Positions 1 to 15,367 of a stretch of 64,000 nt of DNA are shown in pieces. Origin of the DNA: Ricordea florida (lineage: Eukaryota > Cnidaria > Anthozoa > Corallimorpharia > Ricordeidae); the NCBI GenBank assembly GCA_949710005.1, contig OX453274.1:38164214-38228213 (forward strand). Reading direction: 5' to 3'. Under the pieces are notes generated by a model. That model was not told the origin of the DNA. It worked only from the letters and a program-made list of their open reading frames with translations, and did no database searches. The first letter of the stretch is position 1. Each line of letters begins with the position of its first letter. The translations under genes and the position numbers were made by a program.

Positions 1-2943
1 GGTTTGAGTGTTGCGCTATTGGTTGATAAAGCCTTTTATGCATAATATTCGGATTAGATACTGTAGTTGTTGTTGAAAAGATTTGATATCTTGACAAGGA
101 GATGTCTGTTAGCATTTCGGGCGTGATTCAGTTTTTCCTTTTTATGTTGTTTTCTATAGTATTTAACCACATGTTATTGCTCTGATAGTGTTTGATAAGT
201 TATTAGTCAAAGAGCTTTGTTATTTATTTAGTTGGTTTTGTGTATACTTGTAAGATATAATGGACAAGGCGATAGAATGATTTTATGCTCGATGTATATA
301 CCCCACGGTTTAATTTCTTTTTATTTCGTATACTGAGTATTGTAGTACAGAAAGAGAGATATCAAATACCCCCTCATATTAAGCTCTATAAACTACAGGT
401 GATTTATTCGTGTATATTATCTTGAGATCCAGTGCGTTTTTGACCAGGGACGATAGCATTTTCGACTCCAAGCACGAAATTTTCGTTCTCTTTTTTTCGT
501 TTTATTTTTCTTCTAACATTTATAAGGTAAGATATTTATCTTTTCATTCCCTTGCCTGGGAAGAGCTTAGCTATAGATGGAGTTGTTTTCATTGGAGCTA
601 TCCTTACGGCGTTTAGAAACTGAAATTTTAAGAATTTAATTGCAAAATCCTGAATCTTTCCAAGCACTTTGTTTTGTAAGTTATCCAGTGTTGTCGTGTT
701 TTTTACTCATTTTTGTTATCAAAAACGCTATCGTCGCTTACTCTAAATTTAAAATAACGATATTCAACAAGGTAGCCTTTCTGTGGTCGGGATTGTTCAT
801 AGAATTAGAAATAGTTTTAAACAAGAGTGAGAGCATTTTAATTGTCTATGAGTAAAGGCGTGAATGGGGAACCACGGAAGCTTCTTTATTTCTTTAATGT
901 GTTTTTAAATGCCGTTTGTTTGCCGTAACACTCGTCGGTAGTTTTTCAGTGCCGAGGAGATAAGTGTTCCTTGGTGACTCGGGTGAAGATTTGAACTTTT
1001 GTCTCAGTGATGTTGTATTTTAACGGCATCTGCATGCCTCGTTTCCTCATTTTCACGGTAAGTTGATGCGTTGGTGTGTGCGACTGGACATTTGTTATTT
1101 GACTGTGTTTGAGTGTGTGCAGCCATGTCGGATTCCATCTGAGTCAGTCAGGCGAATGTTGTGTGTTGATGAGAACCCCATTCGCTCCTCTCCACTCATT
1201 GGCTAATGTAGATAAAATAAATTATGGGCTGTATTTATTACGAGAGAAAAACAAAGTTTTGCACTTAAACATGGGTTTAATAGAGTACCGACCATTTACC
1301 GCTGACCAGTCCCTCTTGTAGCCGCATTTCTAAAGGGACGGTTTCCTTTGTGTGACCGCTGAAAAAAGAAACTGAACTGAAAGCTCTGGAAACTTCCGGT
1401 AGTTTTTATCAGGCAGTACTCGAGTTCTTTCTGTCGAACAGATAAAACGTATCTGCAGATGAGCCTGTAGTCTGGCGATCAGAAAGGATCAGGCATTGAA
1501 GTTTGCTGAGAATGCGCTGTTACCCTTTTCTACAAAATGCAAAATTGGAAAACAATGTCTAAAGTGCATTTTGTAAAATATGCTCCTAGGATGATCGCTG
1601 CCTGGTTTGTTCAATCCGTGAAAACATGAAGACCGCGGCGTGACTAATGAAGCTCACGAGGCCAGTGCAATTTAGCAAAAGCAGTCTGTTTTCGCTGACA
1701 GCACGGAAATTGCTAGTAAATGATGTGCTTTACCGGAATTTTTGTTCAAAGCTTTCATTGCGATTTACCTGTACTGGTAGGAAGTTTGTTTTATCAGGAG
1801 GAACATGCAGGACAGCATAATTTTTAAAACAGACTTTTTCCTACATAATAGTTTGTTTTTGTACGTTTTTGAGAGTTCTTTGGGTGGTTTGTATTCTTGT
1901 TCACCTTGTTATTAACAGGCGTTGAAACTGTGATATCTTGCGGTGGATTGACAGTCCACAATACATCGCGGCTTTTCTGAATTCCTTGCAAAACGTGAGG
2001 CCATTATGGCACCGCGAACATTTGAGTATTTCTAAGTGCGCTTTCCATTTACAGAAATGATACGAGATTTTCCTGTACGGTTTTTCGTTAAGAAAATTTG
2101 TGTTCCATTTGCAAGTTTCCCAGAAAATGCCAGAAATCGCTCCGTCGTGGAATTATCGTGGCTGTGAAAATTAAAAAGCCTGGAACTCATGCCAAACGTG
2201 CGAAACGATAAATGAAACACGGATTTCCATTTGGAATTTTCAACCTTAAAACAGGACTACCTATTCAGATTTTCCGATCATTCCGGACATTTTTCCAGAA
2301 CCAAAAAGTCGTGTCCCCAGTTACATTCCAACCTGAATTTCCGGGAATTTGCTGTAAATGGAAAGCGCCTTAAATGTAAAGGTCGCATTTTATCGTAGGC
2401 CTCAGTCGCCCGTCACTTTCCAGTTTATAGAGGCCCTCCAATCTTTTTCGAAGAAACCCGAAAATTTCTAGAAAGTTTTGTCCTTGTTCAATTTTACATA
2501 TAACTTGCTTTTCTACCTAAAATGCGACTTTTGTGAACACAGTCTATATACTCGTAAAGTAATGTAAGGCAGAGAAAGGTTTTCAGGTAAATCGCTATAG
2601 AATGGGATCTGCTCGGTTTTGAGGCGAGCAGCCGTGGATTTCACTTGCATCACAAATCACTTTTAAACCCAGCGGGTTTTATTTGGTCTCATACTGCAAA
2701 CCCAACTACCCTGGTCATGCAATTAAAGCTGACTTTACCAAGACTGTTTCAAGAACATGTCTGTTTCAGAGAGCGCTGCAGCTACAATGAATGGATTCGC
2801 CAAAAACAGAGTTAAGCCTTGATCGTTCTTTATAACATAACTTTGGGAAAGCGCGCGCTATGATTGGCTAATACGCGCGATCCATTTGCCCATGGGTTGC
2901 ATGCTGACGTCAGATTGTGAAGTTGTGGAGTTTTATGTTATAA
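1..2943. other. Non-coding, no gene supported
   Basis: Only short, unconserved open frames are present and many begin at non-ATG codons. I recognise no protein family, RNA gene or transposon here. It could be intron or intergenic DNA of a neighbouring gene. Confidence 0.6.
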
Positions 2944-3184
2944 AAGAAATGGTACACGCAGCAGCTGTGCAACCTTCGAGTTATGGACACACTTGTGAGG
3001 TTTTCTAAGCGCGAAAGAAGCGTAAGAGGTGCTCGAGACGGCGCAGAGAGCATCTGTATCCTCTTGAGAAGCTAGAGATGCTCTTGGCTGCGCCTCGAAC
3101 ATCTCTCACGCTTCTTTCGTGCTTAGCAGCTTCCCGCGTGCGTTCATAACTCGATGGTTGCGCGCTGCACATTTACCATTTCTT
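2944..3184. repeat. Imperfect palindromic MITE-like repeat
   Basis: Two arms of roughly 90-100 bp are inverted copies of each other at about 80% identity. The outer ends read AAGAAATGGTA and its complement near 3,175-3,184. Inner segments such as CGAAAGAAGCGT and its inverted partner ACGCTTCTTTCG match. There is no coding capacity. It is most likely a non-autonomous DNA transposon. Confidence 0.65.
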
Positions 3185-4650
3185 CTTTAGCCTGCAGTTG
3201 CGGTTAAGAACTTTTGCGTCTAGAAAACACGCAACTTGATAAATGATATTACTCTGTGACTGTGTGTAATCCTCAGTTTCGTTTTGGAGAGAGAGACTCT
3301 TAAACAACCTAAAATGCTCTCACAATTGCCGGCAAATTGTGTATAAAAGGCCAGATAATCCGGTTATAGTTCCACAGCATATAATTCAAACAAGTTCTTT
3401 CCTTGTTCTACAGTGCGACTTAAGATTGACGCTCTGACGAAGAGGTAACGCACGAAACCCTAGCTATTCTACCGATATAGGCCCCTGTTGATCGAATGAA
3501 GCTAGAGTTACACTCAGATTTGTTCAGTGAGTGAATGCAAACTTGGTCCGGCTCTACAGTCCCTTTGATAATTCTCAAAAACTTAATGGTTTACTTTACC
3601 ACCGTTAACCAGGTTGTAAGCCAAGTATGTCCAGTTTGCGACGTATTATTTAAAGAACTCACTTAACAAAACGAACAAGTGTCGCCTTGGACAGGCCGCC
3701 AACTAAAACAAGGACCCTCGTCAGGGTTACTTTAAATATATGTCGTGCAAACCAACAGTAAAACTTTAAAAACCAGCCAATTTTTTTTTTTCATTGTGGA
3801 TTGGAATGTAATTCCGTATGCTATTATGTTTCTGAATCGCTGATCTCTGATTTATATGCTAATGCCCGCAAACAAAGAAGTATTATTGACATAGGACAAA
3901 ATTCGTTTCCAAACGAAAGAAAAGAAGGAACCAAAACGTGAAACAAGTTTCACTCTCTTGCCAAGGTCCCTGTATGTGCCTTTCATTGGGAGTTTTAAAA
4001 CAATTCAACACCGTACATTTAAAACTTTTTTTTTAAAAAAACACAGCATCAAATACGGACTTAGGTTAGAAACAATGGTTAAGAGAAGATCAGTATTATC
4101 TATCAAGACAGGTCAATACTTGACTATTTATTTGTGTACGAAATGGTACATTTTACCCGTTTGTTAGCCTCTCCTAGATTGCTGACAGACATTATTGTCG
4201 GTTGGATCGTGTGTCGTGGCAGACGAAGAGAGGAAAGGGATTCTACCTTTATTTTAATCTCCCAAGCCCTGAGGCTTGCCCTCCAGCCATCTGAGGGCCA
4301 CTACAGGGCAACTACTCGTGGGAAAGCCACGCTACTTCTGAATTCATAGCGTAACGGATTTTTTCACGCTTAGAAACTTTAACCTTTTAATATCAATCGA
4401 ACAATAATTAAGATAATATTCATTTAATTAATCATAGTTTAATATCTATGGAGAACATTATTTAACTAACAGCGAGGGCAGCACGCACCACATTCCCCTA
4501 AAACAGGTGAGGTGTATTGGGGGATGACAGTTGACACTTCTAACAAGACCTTTTCTGGGATCCTTACTAAATTCTTCCAACCATCCTAGAATTTTTAGAC
4601 CAATAGCACAGCTCCAAACCTCTCTATACACATAACCCATAATCCTCTCA
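3185..4650. other. Non-coding, no gene supported
   Basis: AT-rich sequence with homopolymer runs. I see no convincing exon, RNA gene or transposon. Confidence 0.55.
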
Positions 4651-4815
4651 TTCGCTCAGACGAAGAGCTAACGCTCTAAACGTATAAGCACCCCCTCTTT
4701 TACCTTACGGTGGTACAAATTACTTTATCAACTTGTTTCATTATCTCAATTTCTTGTGTTTCAATTCCCCACCGATGCAGCACCAGGTTCTTTAGAAAGT
4801 ACACCCACAATCCCA
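4651..4815 (+). repeat. Interspersed repeat, copy A of a three-copy family
   Basis: It shares CCTTACGGTGGTA, then TCAACTTGTTT, TTTCTTGTGTTTCAATT, CCCACCGA and TTCTTTAGAAA, in the same order as the repeats at 17,865-18,136 (opposite strand) and 23,236-23,375. The copies are diverged. It looks like a non-autonomous element with no coding capacity. Confidence 0.6.
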
Positions 4816-7800
4816 GAGTTTTGCCTAGAATCGGAGGACCCGATGAACTTTGTAACAACAATTTTATAAGAAACAAGTCGTTAACTCTAATTCAGAGAGA
4901 CTAGTTTTCGGGAAGACTTGAGATTAAACATAGCAGTTCCCAAAAACGTTCCTTCGATCTCCCCAACTCATGGACCGGAGCTTCTATTCAAGAGTAAAGA
5001 CCCAAACTAACCAACAACTGAATACAAAAGTTTTTATTACGTTTAGAATGTACTAAAAGATACATAACAGTTCGTGTCAATCTAAATATTCTAAAGGCTT
5101 TACTTTGCTGCAAGAATTCATAAATGAACTGCAGGATGCAATACTAATTAGATATCACAGTTCGGTCTGCTCAGATTTCTTAAAACGTCAACTTGCTCTC
5201 TGCTTCTAGCTAGTGTCATAGCGTTGAAAGGCCATGCAAAAAATATTCTTCGCTTTTTCGAACAAAAAAGGAGAAAGCTTTCGCAGCAGTGAAAAATGCT
5301 TATGAATTTAAGAGCCAAAATAGGCCTTTGAAAACAATGGGCTCATGCAGTTCAGTTTCGATTTCAGATGGCTGATTTTAATACGTAATATTTTTCTTTT
5401 TTGGAAGCACGTAATTCAAAGAGCAAATCCAAACCTATGGTGAGTCTTGTAGTTAGCAGAAATATCTGTATAAGAGAGGAGATACCATAATGAGAAACAG
5501 AACGACTCACAGACACGTAAAAAAGACGAAAAGACTTCAAGCTTCTTGTTCAATTCCCTCGAGTCGTGCATATGGTAATCCATGGCCGGCTCCTATTCTC
5601 TTTGCCTATAAAGTAACAGACACATGCACAGCTTCCCACAACAGTATATGCAACACAGGTTTTATTCTCAGAATTGTTTGGTGTGGTTAGCAATACATGG
5701 TACGCTTAATGTGGCGCTCCTTAAACTCGGACAATCCCCGTTGAGTTGCCTGAGACAGTGCCGCGAGAGCTTTGTTACACTAGAATTCGAGAGAGAAGTG
5801 ATTTCATTGCAGCTCTCTCAAAACCGTAGAGCTGAACCTGTGGATACAATGACCACAAGTTCGGATCTACGGGTCTCAAAGAACTGCGCTCCTTCCTCAG
5901 AAAAACCAACACAACCTCAATTCAGTAACTTATAATGCGCTTCGCGTAGGTAAATTTGTATCAGGAGACGAAAACAAATTGCTCTATTGTCTCCTATCCA
6001 ATTCCATGGTGGTGTATTTGCTCAAACTAGCCTGCACATGTGTTACAGTACTTATTATAACTGACTTTATATGCTCCTATCCAGCCTACATCAGATGACA
6101 AGCAGTAATAGTTCACCCTCAACGTTTCCTGAGCTAGTCTACGCTGTTCCCAGCTGTTACAGATGAAAACACTTTGAAATGGTCACAACAAACTCATTCA
6201 TGGGACCAACACTCTCCTCGTGTTCACGCTTAATGAAATGTTCCAGTTTAACAAAGCACAGACTGAATTCTATCTCTAGAAAGTCTGAATCCCACTTGGA
6301 GTTGTGAAAACAAACCCCTAATTGCCGTAAAAAGAACAAGTAGGAAAAGAGAGCTAAAAATTGATAAAGTGTATAAAGCTGAGAAATACCTTAGGGGTGG
6401 AATTGTTATCAGAGCCGCTTATGTTGGACTACGCAGAAACTTAGTGAAAGAAAACAAGGTACTTACCAAACTCCACGCTTGAAGCTCAAATTATAGGATA
6501 AAAATTCATGGTTCATTTACAGTTAAGTTTGCATTTGGGGCTGGCGCGTCCATGAAAACGCCTCCGTCAAGCGGATATACACTAGGCATTTTACGCAAGC
6601 TGCTCAGTAGACGGCGACACCGTCTGGGAATTTCAGTGCTTCAAATGACATATCGACACAGTGATATTGTATACCAAAAAAATAACCGCAAAGAGCTTGC
6701 TGGTTATTTATAGTGAGTCTGACTTTTTACCAGCGAGTTCGAATAATTTCAAAACGAATCCTAAATTCATCGTCGGTGAATGACAGTCAAAGCATTTTCC
6801 TGTAGAATCAACGTAAAGTTACACCCATTTATTTACGTCAGCGGCCAAATTAAATAAGGTTTGAAATTTTGCAGCGACATAAATCAACTTTAACATTCCG
6901 GCATAGTTACCAGAGGAGGATGGCGTATTTATCGGAACTGATGCTCATCTTGAAGAAAAATTCTTTTCCTTCGCCTCCAAAGCCTTTGTAAGCTTAATGG
7001 TAAAAGATGAATAGCAAATAAGTTGTCTTTGAATAAATCTCCCCAGCTGAAATAGACAATCGAATTGGTTAACACCATAAGGGACTGTTGCACTGTTCCT
7101 CAGTTTTATGAATTTTTAAAAAGAAGTCAAGCTATTTTTGTAAATAGTAGAAGATGGATTGGTTTCTTTATAATGCATTTAGTTCGAAAAACTAGCCACA
7201 GCTTCCAATTAATTCCGCATCCCTGCACAGTGAAGTCAAGTTTGGTTTGCCCCTGCGTCAGGCGAGATGAATTTGTGCCTTCTCAACTGTTATTTTACGT
7301 TGTTGGCTTAAGTAGCAAGCTTTTACTGTTTTAAACTGAGTAAACCAGTACCAAGACCGGCAAATCCATGCAACTAGCTATAGACTACTTTAAGTGTTCG
7401 AAATTTCTGAGTTGGAAAAGGAACTGTTTTCCTGACAACACCACTGAAAGAGAAACTACAAACCTAAAGCTCAAGGTCCGTTCAATACACTTTCTTTCAC
7501 AAGGACTTCGAGATATTTTTGTTAGAGAGAAACACTATTTAGCAGCGCGCTACGCACATCAATTAGTGGTAGGTACCCGTTAAGCAAAAATTTTCTTGAG
7601 AGGCAAGAAAACTAAAGTTTTAAATGGCATTAAAGTGTATGCAGAAGCTCGCTGTTTAGGACTTGGGTAAGCTTTGTGCATTGAAAAACTCTTTGTATAA
7701 ATTGCGAGAGTATTCTTTGAGATATTGTAGACTCACAACATTCAATGTAACAACCAACTCAACCTTGGTTCAAAACGGACGAAACACCAAATATTTTTAA

Positions 7801-10800
7801 ACACGTTTTGCCATAACTTCTTATATCGGATAGTATGACTTTTGTGGTGCAAACTCATGACTGAATGCCAACCCTAAAATACTTACAAAATACCCTTACC
7901 CTTTTTTCCATCAATAACTGATGATTTGCTTCGCTGCAAAGTTACTAGGGATCAAACCTACATAAAAAAAGGCAAATAGTTTATTATCCTTTTTCAGGTG
8001 AGTATATCAAACAGAACAACCTGCATGAGAATTGCAAAATAAAACAAATGTTTTTTGCCGAAGAATTGAGCACAAGGATATTTTTCGATTACAGTGTAAA
8101 CTGAACGGAACTATAAATTATGAAGACCATATGAAGTCCTGAAGATTACCACACAAGAAGCTTGCCCAACTGTTTCAGTGTTAATTATATGCTATATTAT
8201 GTAACGTGTGTCCGCTTCCATTTAGCTGTTTAAGAAGCACAAAATACTGGTCACACGCCAAGAGGTATGTTATTTTGTTTTTTAGGTGTATTGTGCATTA
8301 GCAAAAACGCAAAAAGTGACCACTTTGTCGTACGGAGACTCATGATTCGACATCTTGCGCGAGCATCAGAATTTTGGAGTTATGCCGGGGAAAGGAAAAG
8401 GTGAAAAGTTCTCATAATCTTTCATACGTATGATTAACTATTTACAAAATTTCGTTGAAAACAAAAAAAAATTAAGTCTTCTTTAAACTAAACCGGCCTT
8501 AGGAACTGGGAACTGAGTAACAAGAAAGCCAAAGACGGAAAATTTGTGATGAGTTGATAAACGGAAAATTAATGTCCTTCGTCAGTTCTTACAGGCGAGC
8601 AACAACGGAGCCTTCAGTACACTTTCACTTTAAAACATTCACGATGAAAAACATGGTAAGCTCCCTTCAAAAGGTGAATAAAATTTGTCTTAGTTTAAAA
8701 TAGTTTATGAATAGGAAAGATTAAATGGTAATTTCACCGACAACAACCGACGAATACAAACTCAAATACAACTGATAACACCATGCCAGTGCATGTTAAG
8801 TCTGTCAACTTTACCAAAACAAATTGGCAAACACAGTACTTCAAATAAAATATTGTTTTAGAAAGAACTGAACCTCATTCCTGAATTGACTCAAGGCATA
8901 TTTTTTACATCTCAAACTTACCTCTAATACACTATAATCCGCGAAGCACTTGTAATTTTCCAACAACGAAAATTGTCAAGCCAGAGATGTTTAGGTAAAA
9001 TGACAAACCTAAGTCAAACTAAAATATTCTCCGTCAATGATATTTTTACTTGAAATCAAGCTGGTCGTTTTTCTCCAAAATGATTTGAACACAAAAAGAA
9101 TAAGAACGCCTTTTTCACGATCTTATTTAGCATAGCCCTAGTTTCTTGACTCCATACCATTTCACCGACTTTACTCATACAGTTCCTGGATGGAAAGGGG
9201 TTCTTAAAGTCGTCGTATGTTGGAAAGATTTCAACTTTATCAAATACGTGAAATTCTCAAACCATGAAAGAAGAGGTTTTTTCTAACACGCCGGATACAA
9301 ACAAACCGCCGCAGAATTTGAAATACGGTTCAGTTAAATTCTCCATCCCCCGCGTCTCATGCATTTCACAAATATCCGCTTTCCAGAAAAGGCTGTGCTT
9401 TCCAACTACTGGTTTTCGAATTCTATAAGTGACTGGGGATTTGGAAAAGATGGAAAGGTCTTGGCAATAACTTGACACACTGAAAAGAAAACTCAAATAG
9501 AAGAGAGAGCTGAAACATTGTCGAAAGCTTCCTTATGGCGGTTCAAACACTCAACCAGCTATGACATTGTGTTTTATGCTTTGCCGTTTCTTGTTTTTAA
9601 AAGCAAACAACCCAATAACAGGTCGACTAGACTCAATTGCATGTACCACAAAGCCCAAACTAAACATTAAAACGAAAGGGTACAATTCTACCATCATAGA
9701 AAATTGGACAAGTACTTAGAGAAGCATTTGGAGATAGAATCTTGTGCTCACGTTGTTTTGTCGGATGATCCATTACCATGCTTTCTTGCCCTGTTCAGTC
9801 TGAAAGAGAAACGCAAAAAGGATAGAAAAATATACAATATTTTTCCTCATAAATGAAAAAGATTACAGATATAAGCCACGTGCAGTCGACATGAGAAAAG
9901 TTTCGAAATTTAGTTTGTGCAGAGGTGACACAATCTGAAGTTAGTGTTCTGACTTCACCGTTAACCTGCTGCCCAAAAATCCAGCTTATTCACATTGGTA
10001 TAGTGAAAATTCTTCGCCTTCACCTCTGGCACTGATGAAAAGTTAAGTATACTCTCTACACGCTGCCATTTACCAGGCTCAAACTTAGTCGAAATGAACT
10101 AAAAACTGTCACAGGCCCTTTCAGTAGCGTCTGCAAGATGTCTTCTTTTCACATGAATAAAAATATTTCGCTCGCTTAGAGTGCCAGTCGCTTTATAATT
10201 TAAATTTGGATCCGGAGTCTTAAGTTGTGGATTCAGGGGATGAAATAATCCGTTGCACATGTGCTTAGCAATATCCGCTACTACTTAGCATCATGTACAA
10301 GAGGAAAGAAGTTGATTCTATAATTAGAGTAATTCAAATCATCTACAAAATCCACCTATTACCCCCTCAAATATCGATGCTTTTCGTTCCTGTATTTGTC
10401 GACACATGGTGAAAAACACTTACAAATCTACAAAACTTCTTGGTAACTTGGGAAAGTGCTAAAAATCCCTCTAAGTTTCCAAATGATTTCGCTGGCTTCA
10501 ATGTCTTTCTTAAATGCAATCCGTAGGTAGAGCTCGAGATCTCGGGAGGGCAAGCCTCACCATACTGAACAGTCGTGCCAATATTTATCAGTCGATTACT
10601 TCTATACCGAGCAAAAACACATACAAAGTATTCCTGCCTGTTGAACAAATCAGGATGGTTTTATTTCCTATTCAATGCGTACCTTAGATTGGGTTAATAA
10701 GCTGAGATCAGGCATATGCTACGAATGAAGGCGGGCTTTGCATAAAACCCAGACGTTTCGAGACATAACAGCAAATACAGCTCGCTATGCAAAGGAAAAG

Positions 10801-13800
10801 GCGTTCAAGAAATTACTTGTCTTGTCTTCTTTTTCCCATCCAAAACTCCGATTGTTAGAAAACTACTTTGACGCGAAATAAAACCGTTGTGTTATAGTGA
10901 TAGCGAAAGGATTCCATGAGGCTTATATCATCCCAGACAGTTGATGTCGGTGTATGCAAATCATGTGTTCAGGCCTTTCACAGATAAGCGCTTCAATCGA
11001 ACGCATTCAAGGAAATAGAAATGATCGAAGTAGCACAATCTTACTTACCTCGTGGCTTTTCAGCGTTCATAGTCGGGAATTTTCCCACAGCCACTGACCG
11101 CTGCCGTCTGGTATCATTCGGTTGAGTCGTAGCGTGTCTCGTGAAAGAAATTCGCTGACCAGTAATCCATGGGTACCCTTATTGTTTATCTACACGAACA
11201 GACAAAAATACATTAGCACATCCTTGAAACTGAAACAAAATTGCGCCGCCCAAAGAACATGCACGAACGATAATTTCAGAAACAGAACTGACACTGAAAC
11301 GTGATGTTACTTGCGGAGTACCACGAGGTATATCAAGGCTGTCTTCATTCTCGTACTGTCGTTGAGCCAAATTTAGCTACCTTATGGCTTTTTCATTGTT
11401 TCTATAAATAAACATAAAAATGGACAGTAAACTCTGCATTGTGTCTTAAATTTTTATTGCACTGAAAAACGCATAATGACAAAAAAAAAGCAAAACGCAA
11501 GGAGCCAGGAACTGAATTGGCGTTATGTCAATAACGAATATTGTGGTTTTAAGCAACTTCAACTTAGAATTTCCAACAGCAAAAGTTGCTTAGAGATTTC
11601 TAATGATTTTTTTTCCTAACCGACACAGTCAAACCTAGGAATACAAAGGCCGTTTCTAAACTTCAACTGATAAGGTTAAAGAGTCAGACAGTGTTCTGTT
11701 TCAAATAGTTCAACCAATGCTTGAGGGGCAACCTAACTGTAACGGTAAAAAAATCCTGTCTGCAGACGGCCACTGAAAACAAATATGGTGTCAAAACAAG
11801 GATAAATTTCTTGGGACGATTTTACAATCGCTGTAGTCTGTAATAGTACAATAAAATGAATAACAACTTCCCACCCACTTTCCACCTGAAGCAGCGTTTC
11901 ATTTGTACACGTGCACACACATTTCTCATTTTTTACACAAGCTGCAAAAGCGCCATCTCACTCAAACTTCATAAGAGCAAATCGCATAATCTCTTCTGAG
12001 AAGGGTTTGATTGCTGAATCTGCTTGAAGTAGTTGCTGGCCCGGGAGAACGAACTAAGACTACTGTATACTTGATTATTTCTTTCACAAAGAAATTTGAG
12101 ACAGTCGGTCGAAGAGTCTGAATGCAAATGTCCTATGAAATAGTCAAATTCACGGAGAATAGCTTAGGATTTTATACTATCTCAAGTTGCTCAGTACCTC
12201 AGTGTGGTGACTTCTGTGTCCTTTCGCTACTTGCTGCAAAGTATCTCCACGTAAGCAGTGTAGCAGAGTGTCGATGGTTTCTTCCTTTTGCATTCGAGAG
12301 ACAAGCGAAGTGTCTGGCTTGCCTGAGTATTATGCAAATTATTCTTGATTCCCTAGTTCAAATATTTCCGTTCAATTATCTGGTTGTAATTTTTTTTGCG
12401 TTTGCGCGTGTCAAAAAACACCCTACGATTGCAAAACCGTAACTGCAAAAACCCCGGACCTAGAATAGGGACAGCAGCTTTGAGACCTGGATCAGACGGC
12501 AACCTGATCGGTTTGCTATCGTACACTCGATGATATTGTTTAGGGGCCGCTAGACGTCACGACTGATCAAAAGTGTTTAGTTTTAAAAACAAAAACGATC
12601 AGTCCAGAACAAAGCAAGTTTCTCTCAATCAGACAAACTGATATATGGTTTGTTATCTCACAGAACGGAGGGCTGCTTATTAAATCAACACTCAGAAATA
12701 ATTGTGGCGATATTTCAGAACAATTGTTAGTGATAGTCTACATGTGGCTTATGGCGGACCCGTGTTCCTTAATTCGTGACAAACTTGAAACATTATAACT
12801 TCCGGTCTCGATTTGGCGTGAGCAAGCGAAAACGCTGCTAAACGGCGCATCACGTTCTTTGATAGAGTTGTTATCTTTTCACCTTTTTCGTTGTTTTCAT
12901 CGCGTAATGTGATAACCACTCGAAAATGATTCCCACTGATAGGTTGACTTAAGGCAGATAACTATTTAAAATTGCTATGTTTGCAATAGTGTTTCCTCTG
13001 TGAAAATTCTAAATGCTTGTTTTGTTTGTTGTGTCGAGGAATCGAGGTGGATCGCAGTACGGGGCGTCGACGGAAAGCGCGATTTTAGTTGGCGTCGCGT
13101 GGCGCGGCGGTCAACTGTCGATTATCATGATCACGATACAGCGACCAGTTTGCGTGACATATGATGCTAAAAATGACGGAGCTCGAGAGCTTGTAATTAA
13201 AAAAAAAAAACAATTGGATTACTGTTTAACTTGCCCTCTCCGCCAAACGCCATTAAATGTTAAAACTTTTCTTTACTCTTAACCGAACACAATAGCCTTG
13301 TTGTTTCAGACTGGCTGTACAATATTTCGGGCACTTTCAATGCAGTTTCCTTTGTCTATTGTTATGAGAGACAGGGTTAATATAGATGCTACCACAGATG
13401 TCACCTATATCTACATCATATTTCACCTATGAGTGACATATGACTTGAGGCTGTGTCTGGATGGGTTTTCTGAGACGCTTCAGCAAACACAGCTGGAACA
13501 AGAGTGAGACAATGTTGAAAAAGCTGGGATATATTAATTTCTAGCCGTACAAGTCTCGCGTTGTTGATAGCCCATTATTTTACGAGACAATCTTTGGAGC
13601 AAGGAGAATCTGCCGAGTCGTGTTTCCAGTCTCCCTCGCCCCCGGTTACAACAAACCTTCTCACACTTTGAGACACGTTTGGGACTGTGGTTGTGGATGG
13701 CGTGAATGAAACGCTAGGTACTGGTTAGCAACAACTGCAGGTTTATTTGCATGACTATAAATGCATACTCAGTGTTGCAAAAACTTTAGTAACCTAAAAC

Positions 13801-15065
13801 TAAAACAGCAACCATAATCGTGATCATATAATAATGCTATGATATAGCAATCAAGTTACATTGATTTGAAAGTAGACTATTGCAATTGCATAGATCAAAG
13901 CAAGATGAAAATTTAATTTTGCTAATTAAATATTAATATGAGGATTTGAAGAAGTCATAAGTTCGCCAATGGCTTTTAACGGAGATAATTATTTAAAAGT
14001 CGGAATGATATTTTCTATTTTTTATAAAATTTATTTGTTAGAATAGAGTATTTTTTGCAATATATAAGACAGTGAGACTCGACTTCAATTTGATTACATG
14101 CACAAATGGGCCGCAGAGTCTGTTAACCCTTGGAATTTGATCACATCTACCAGTCTCAATCCTTCGTTTTGTGATTGCCTATCCAAAATAACGTGCGCTT
14201 TCTGCCGACCCTAACCTGCTTGCGTAGTGTACTGTCTGGCTCCCTTGTTAGACAAACACGCTGTCGTCAAGTCCAACCCACTAACAAGATATCGACTCAT
14301 GTTCAAACCAAAAGACCTTTATAAGGACAAAAGCAAGCAAAATGACGTCGTTTGTCAGATACCATGCGAATATGGAAAGGAGACGGATGTTTTTGTGGGT
14401 CGCGAAATTAAAACGATAAGAAACAAAAAAAAATAAACAAAAATCGCCAAAAAAATTAGTGCACATTGTTCACGAGTAATGTACTTTTTACCTACTGAGA
14501 CAGGAAGGAAACGAACCCGACAGTAACTCGAACACGCTGCAATGCAATATTTATATAACCTCATACTGTCAAACGGGCGAACAAACTTCCAAGGAAAAAG
14601 GCCTTACCGATCTGCAAGTCCTAGGTGTGAAAGTGCGATGACCGGGCAAACCATCACCCTCCCCTTGCCCCGTTGGGGAGTGGACAGGTCTCCACGTGGT
14701 AGTCATTTTAAAAATATAGAACTAAACCCTTGAATCAAGGGTTACTCCTGCACATACAGAGCAGGCAGCCCAAGCTGTGTGTGTGATTAGGTACTACGCA
14801 GACGTCTGTTTTTCTGTGGCATTTATGGAATTGTACAATGTTTGACTGTTAGACCTCAAAATAATATGATGTTGTTTCTCAATAGCATGTTTCAGGTTTA
14901 CATAGTAAAATTTGTGTTTTCAACGATAATTTTTTTTGGTGCTATTGATTTGTGTTTTCTTATATTTTGTTTAGCTTGTTGTGTTTGTAAGTCAGTTGAG
15001 CATGATAACAATGAAATACAGTAATCCTCCTCACTACAGAAAGCAGTTTTTGTTGTAAATAGTTG
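4816..15065. other. About 10 kb without a supported gene
   Basis: I recognise no conserved protein or RNA gene on either strand. The best open frame is a minus-strand one at 9,257-9,490 (79 codons). It is preceded by a TTTCAG-like acceptor and could be a terminal exon, but I cannot match it to a family. The rest is AT-rich, with scattered homopolymers. Confidence 0.5.
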
Positions 15066-15335
15066 GGGAGCAGGGTTGGCGCAGCGGTGAGAGCGCTCGC
15101 CTTCCACCAATGTGGCCCAGGTTTGATTCCTGGCCCCGGTTTCATATGTGGGCTGAGTTTGTTGATTTTCTACTCTGCTCCAAGAGGTTTTTCTCTGGGT
15201 ACTCCAGTTTTCCCCTCTCCCCAAAAACCAACATTTGATTTATTAAATTATTTAATATGATTTGATTTCATTTGTGCTTTACAGTGTCCCAATTAGTACA
15301 GCAGTGCTAAATACAGTTGACACTCAAATAAAGTT

Positions 15336-15367
<32 letters not shown>

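Noticed and set aside
14898..15260. Overlapping frames on both strands near 15.1 kb
   Set aside because: They arise from the tRNA-derived SINE.
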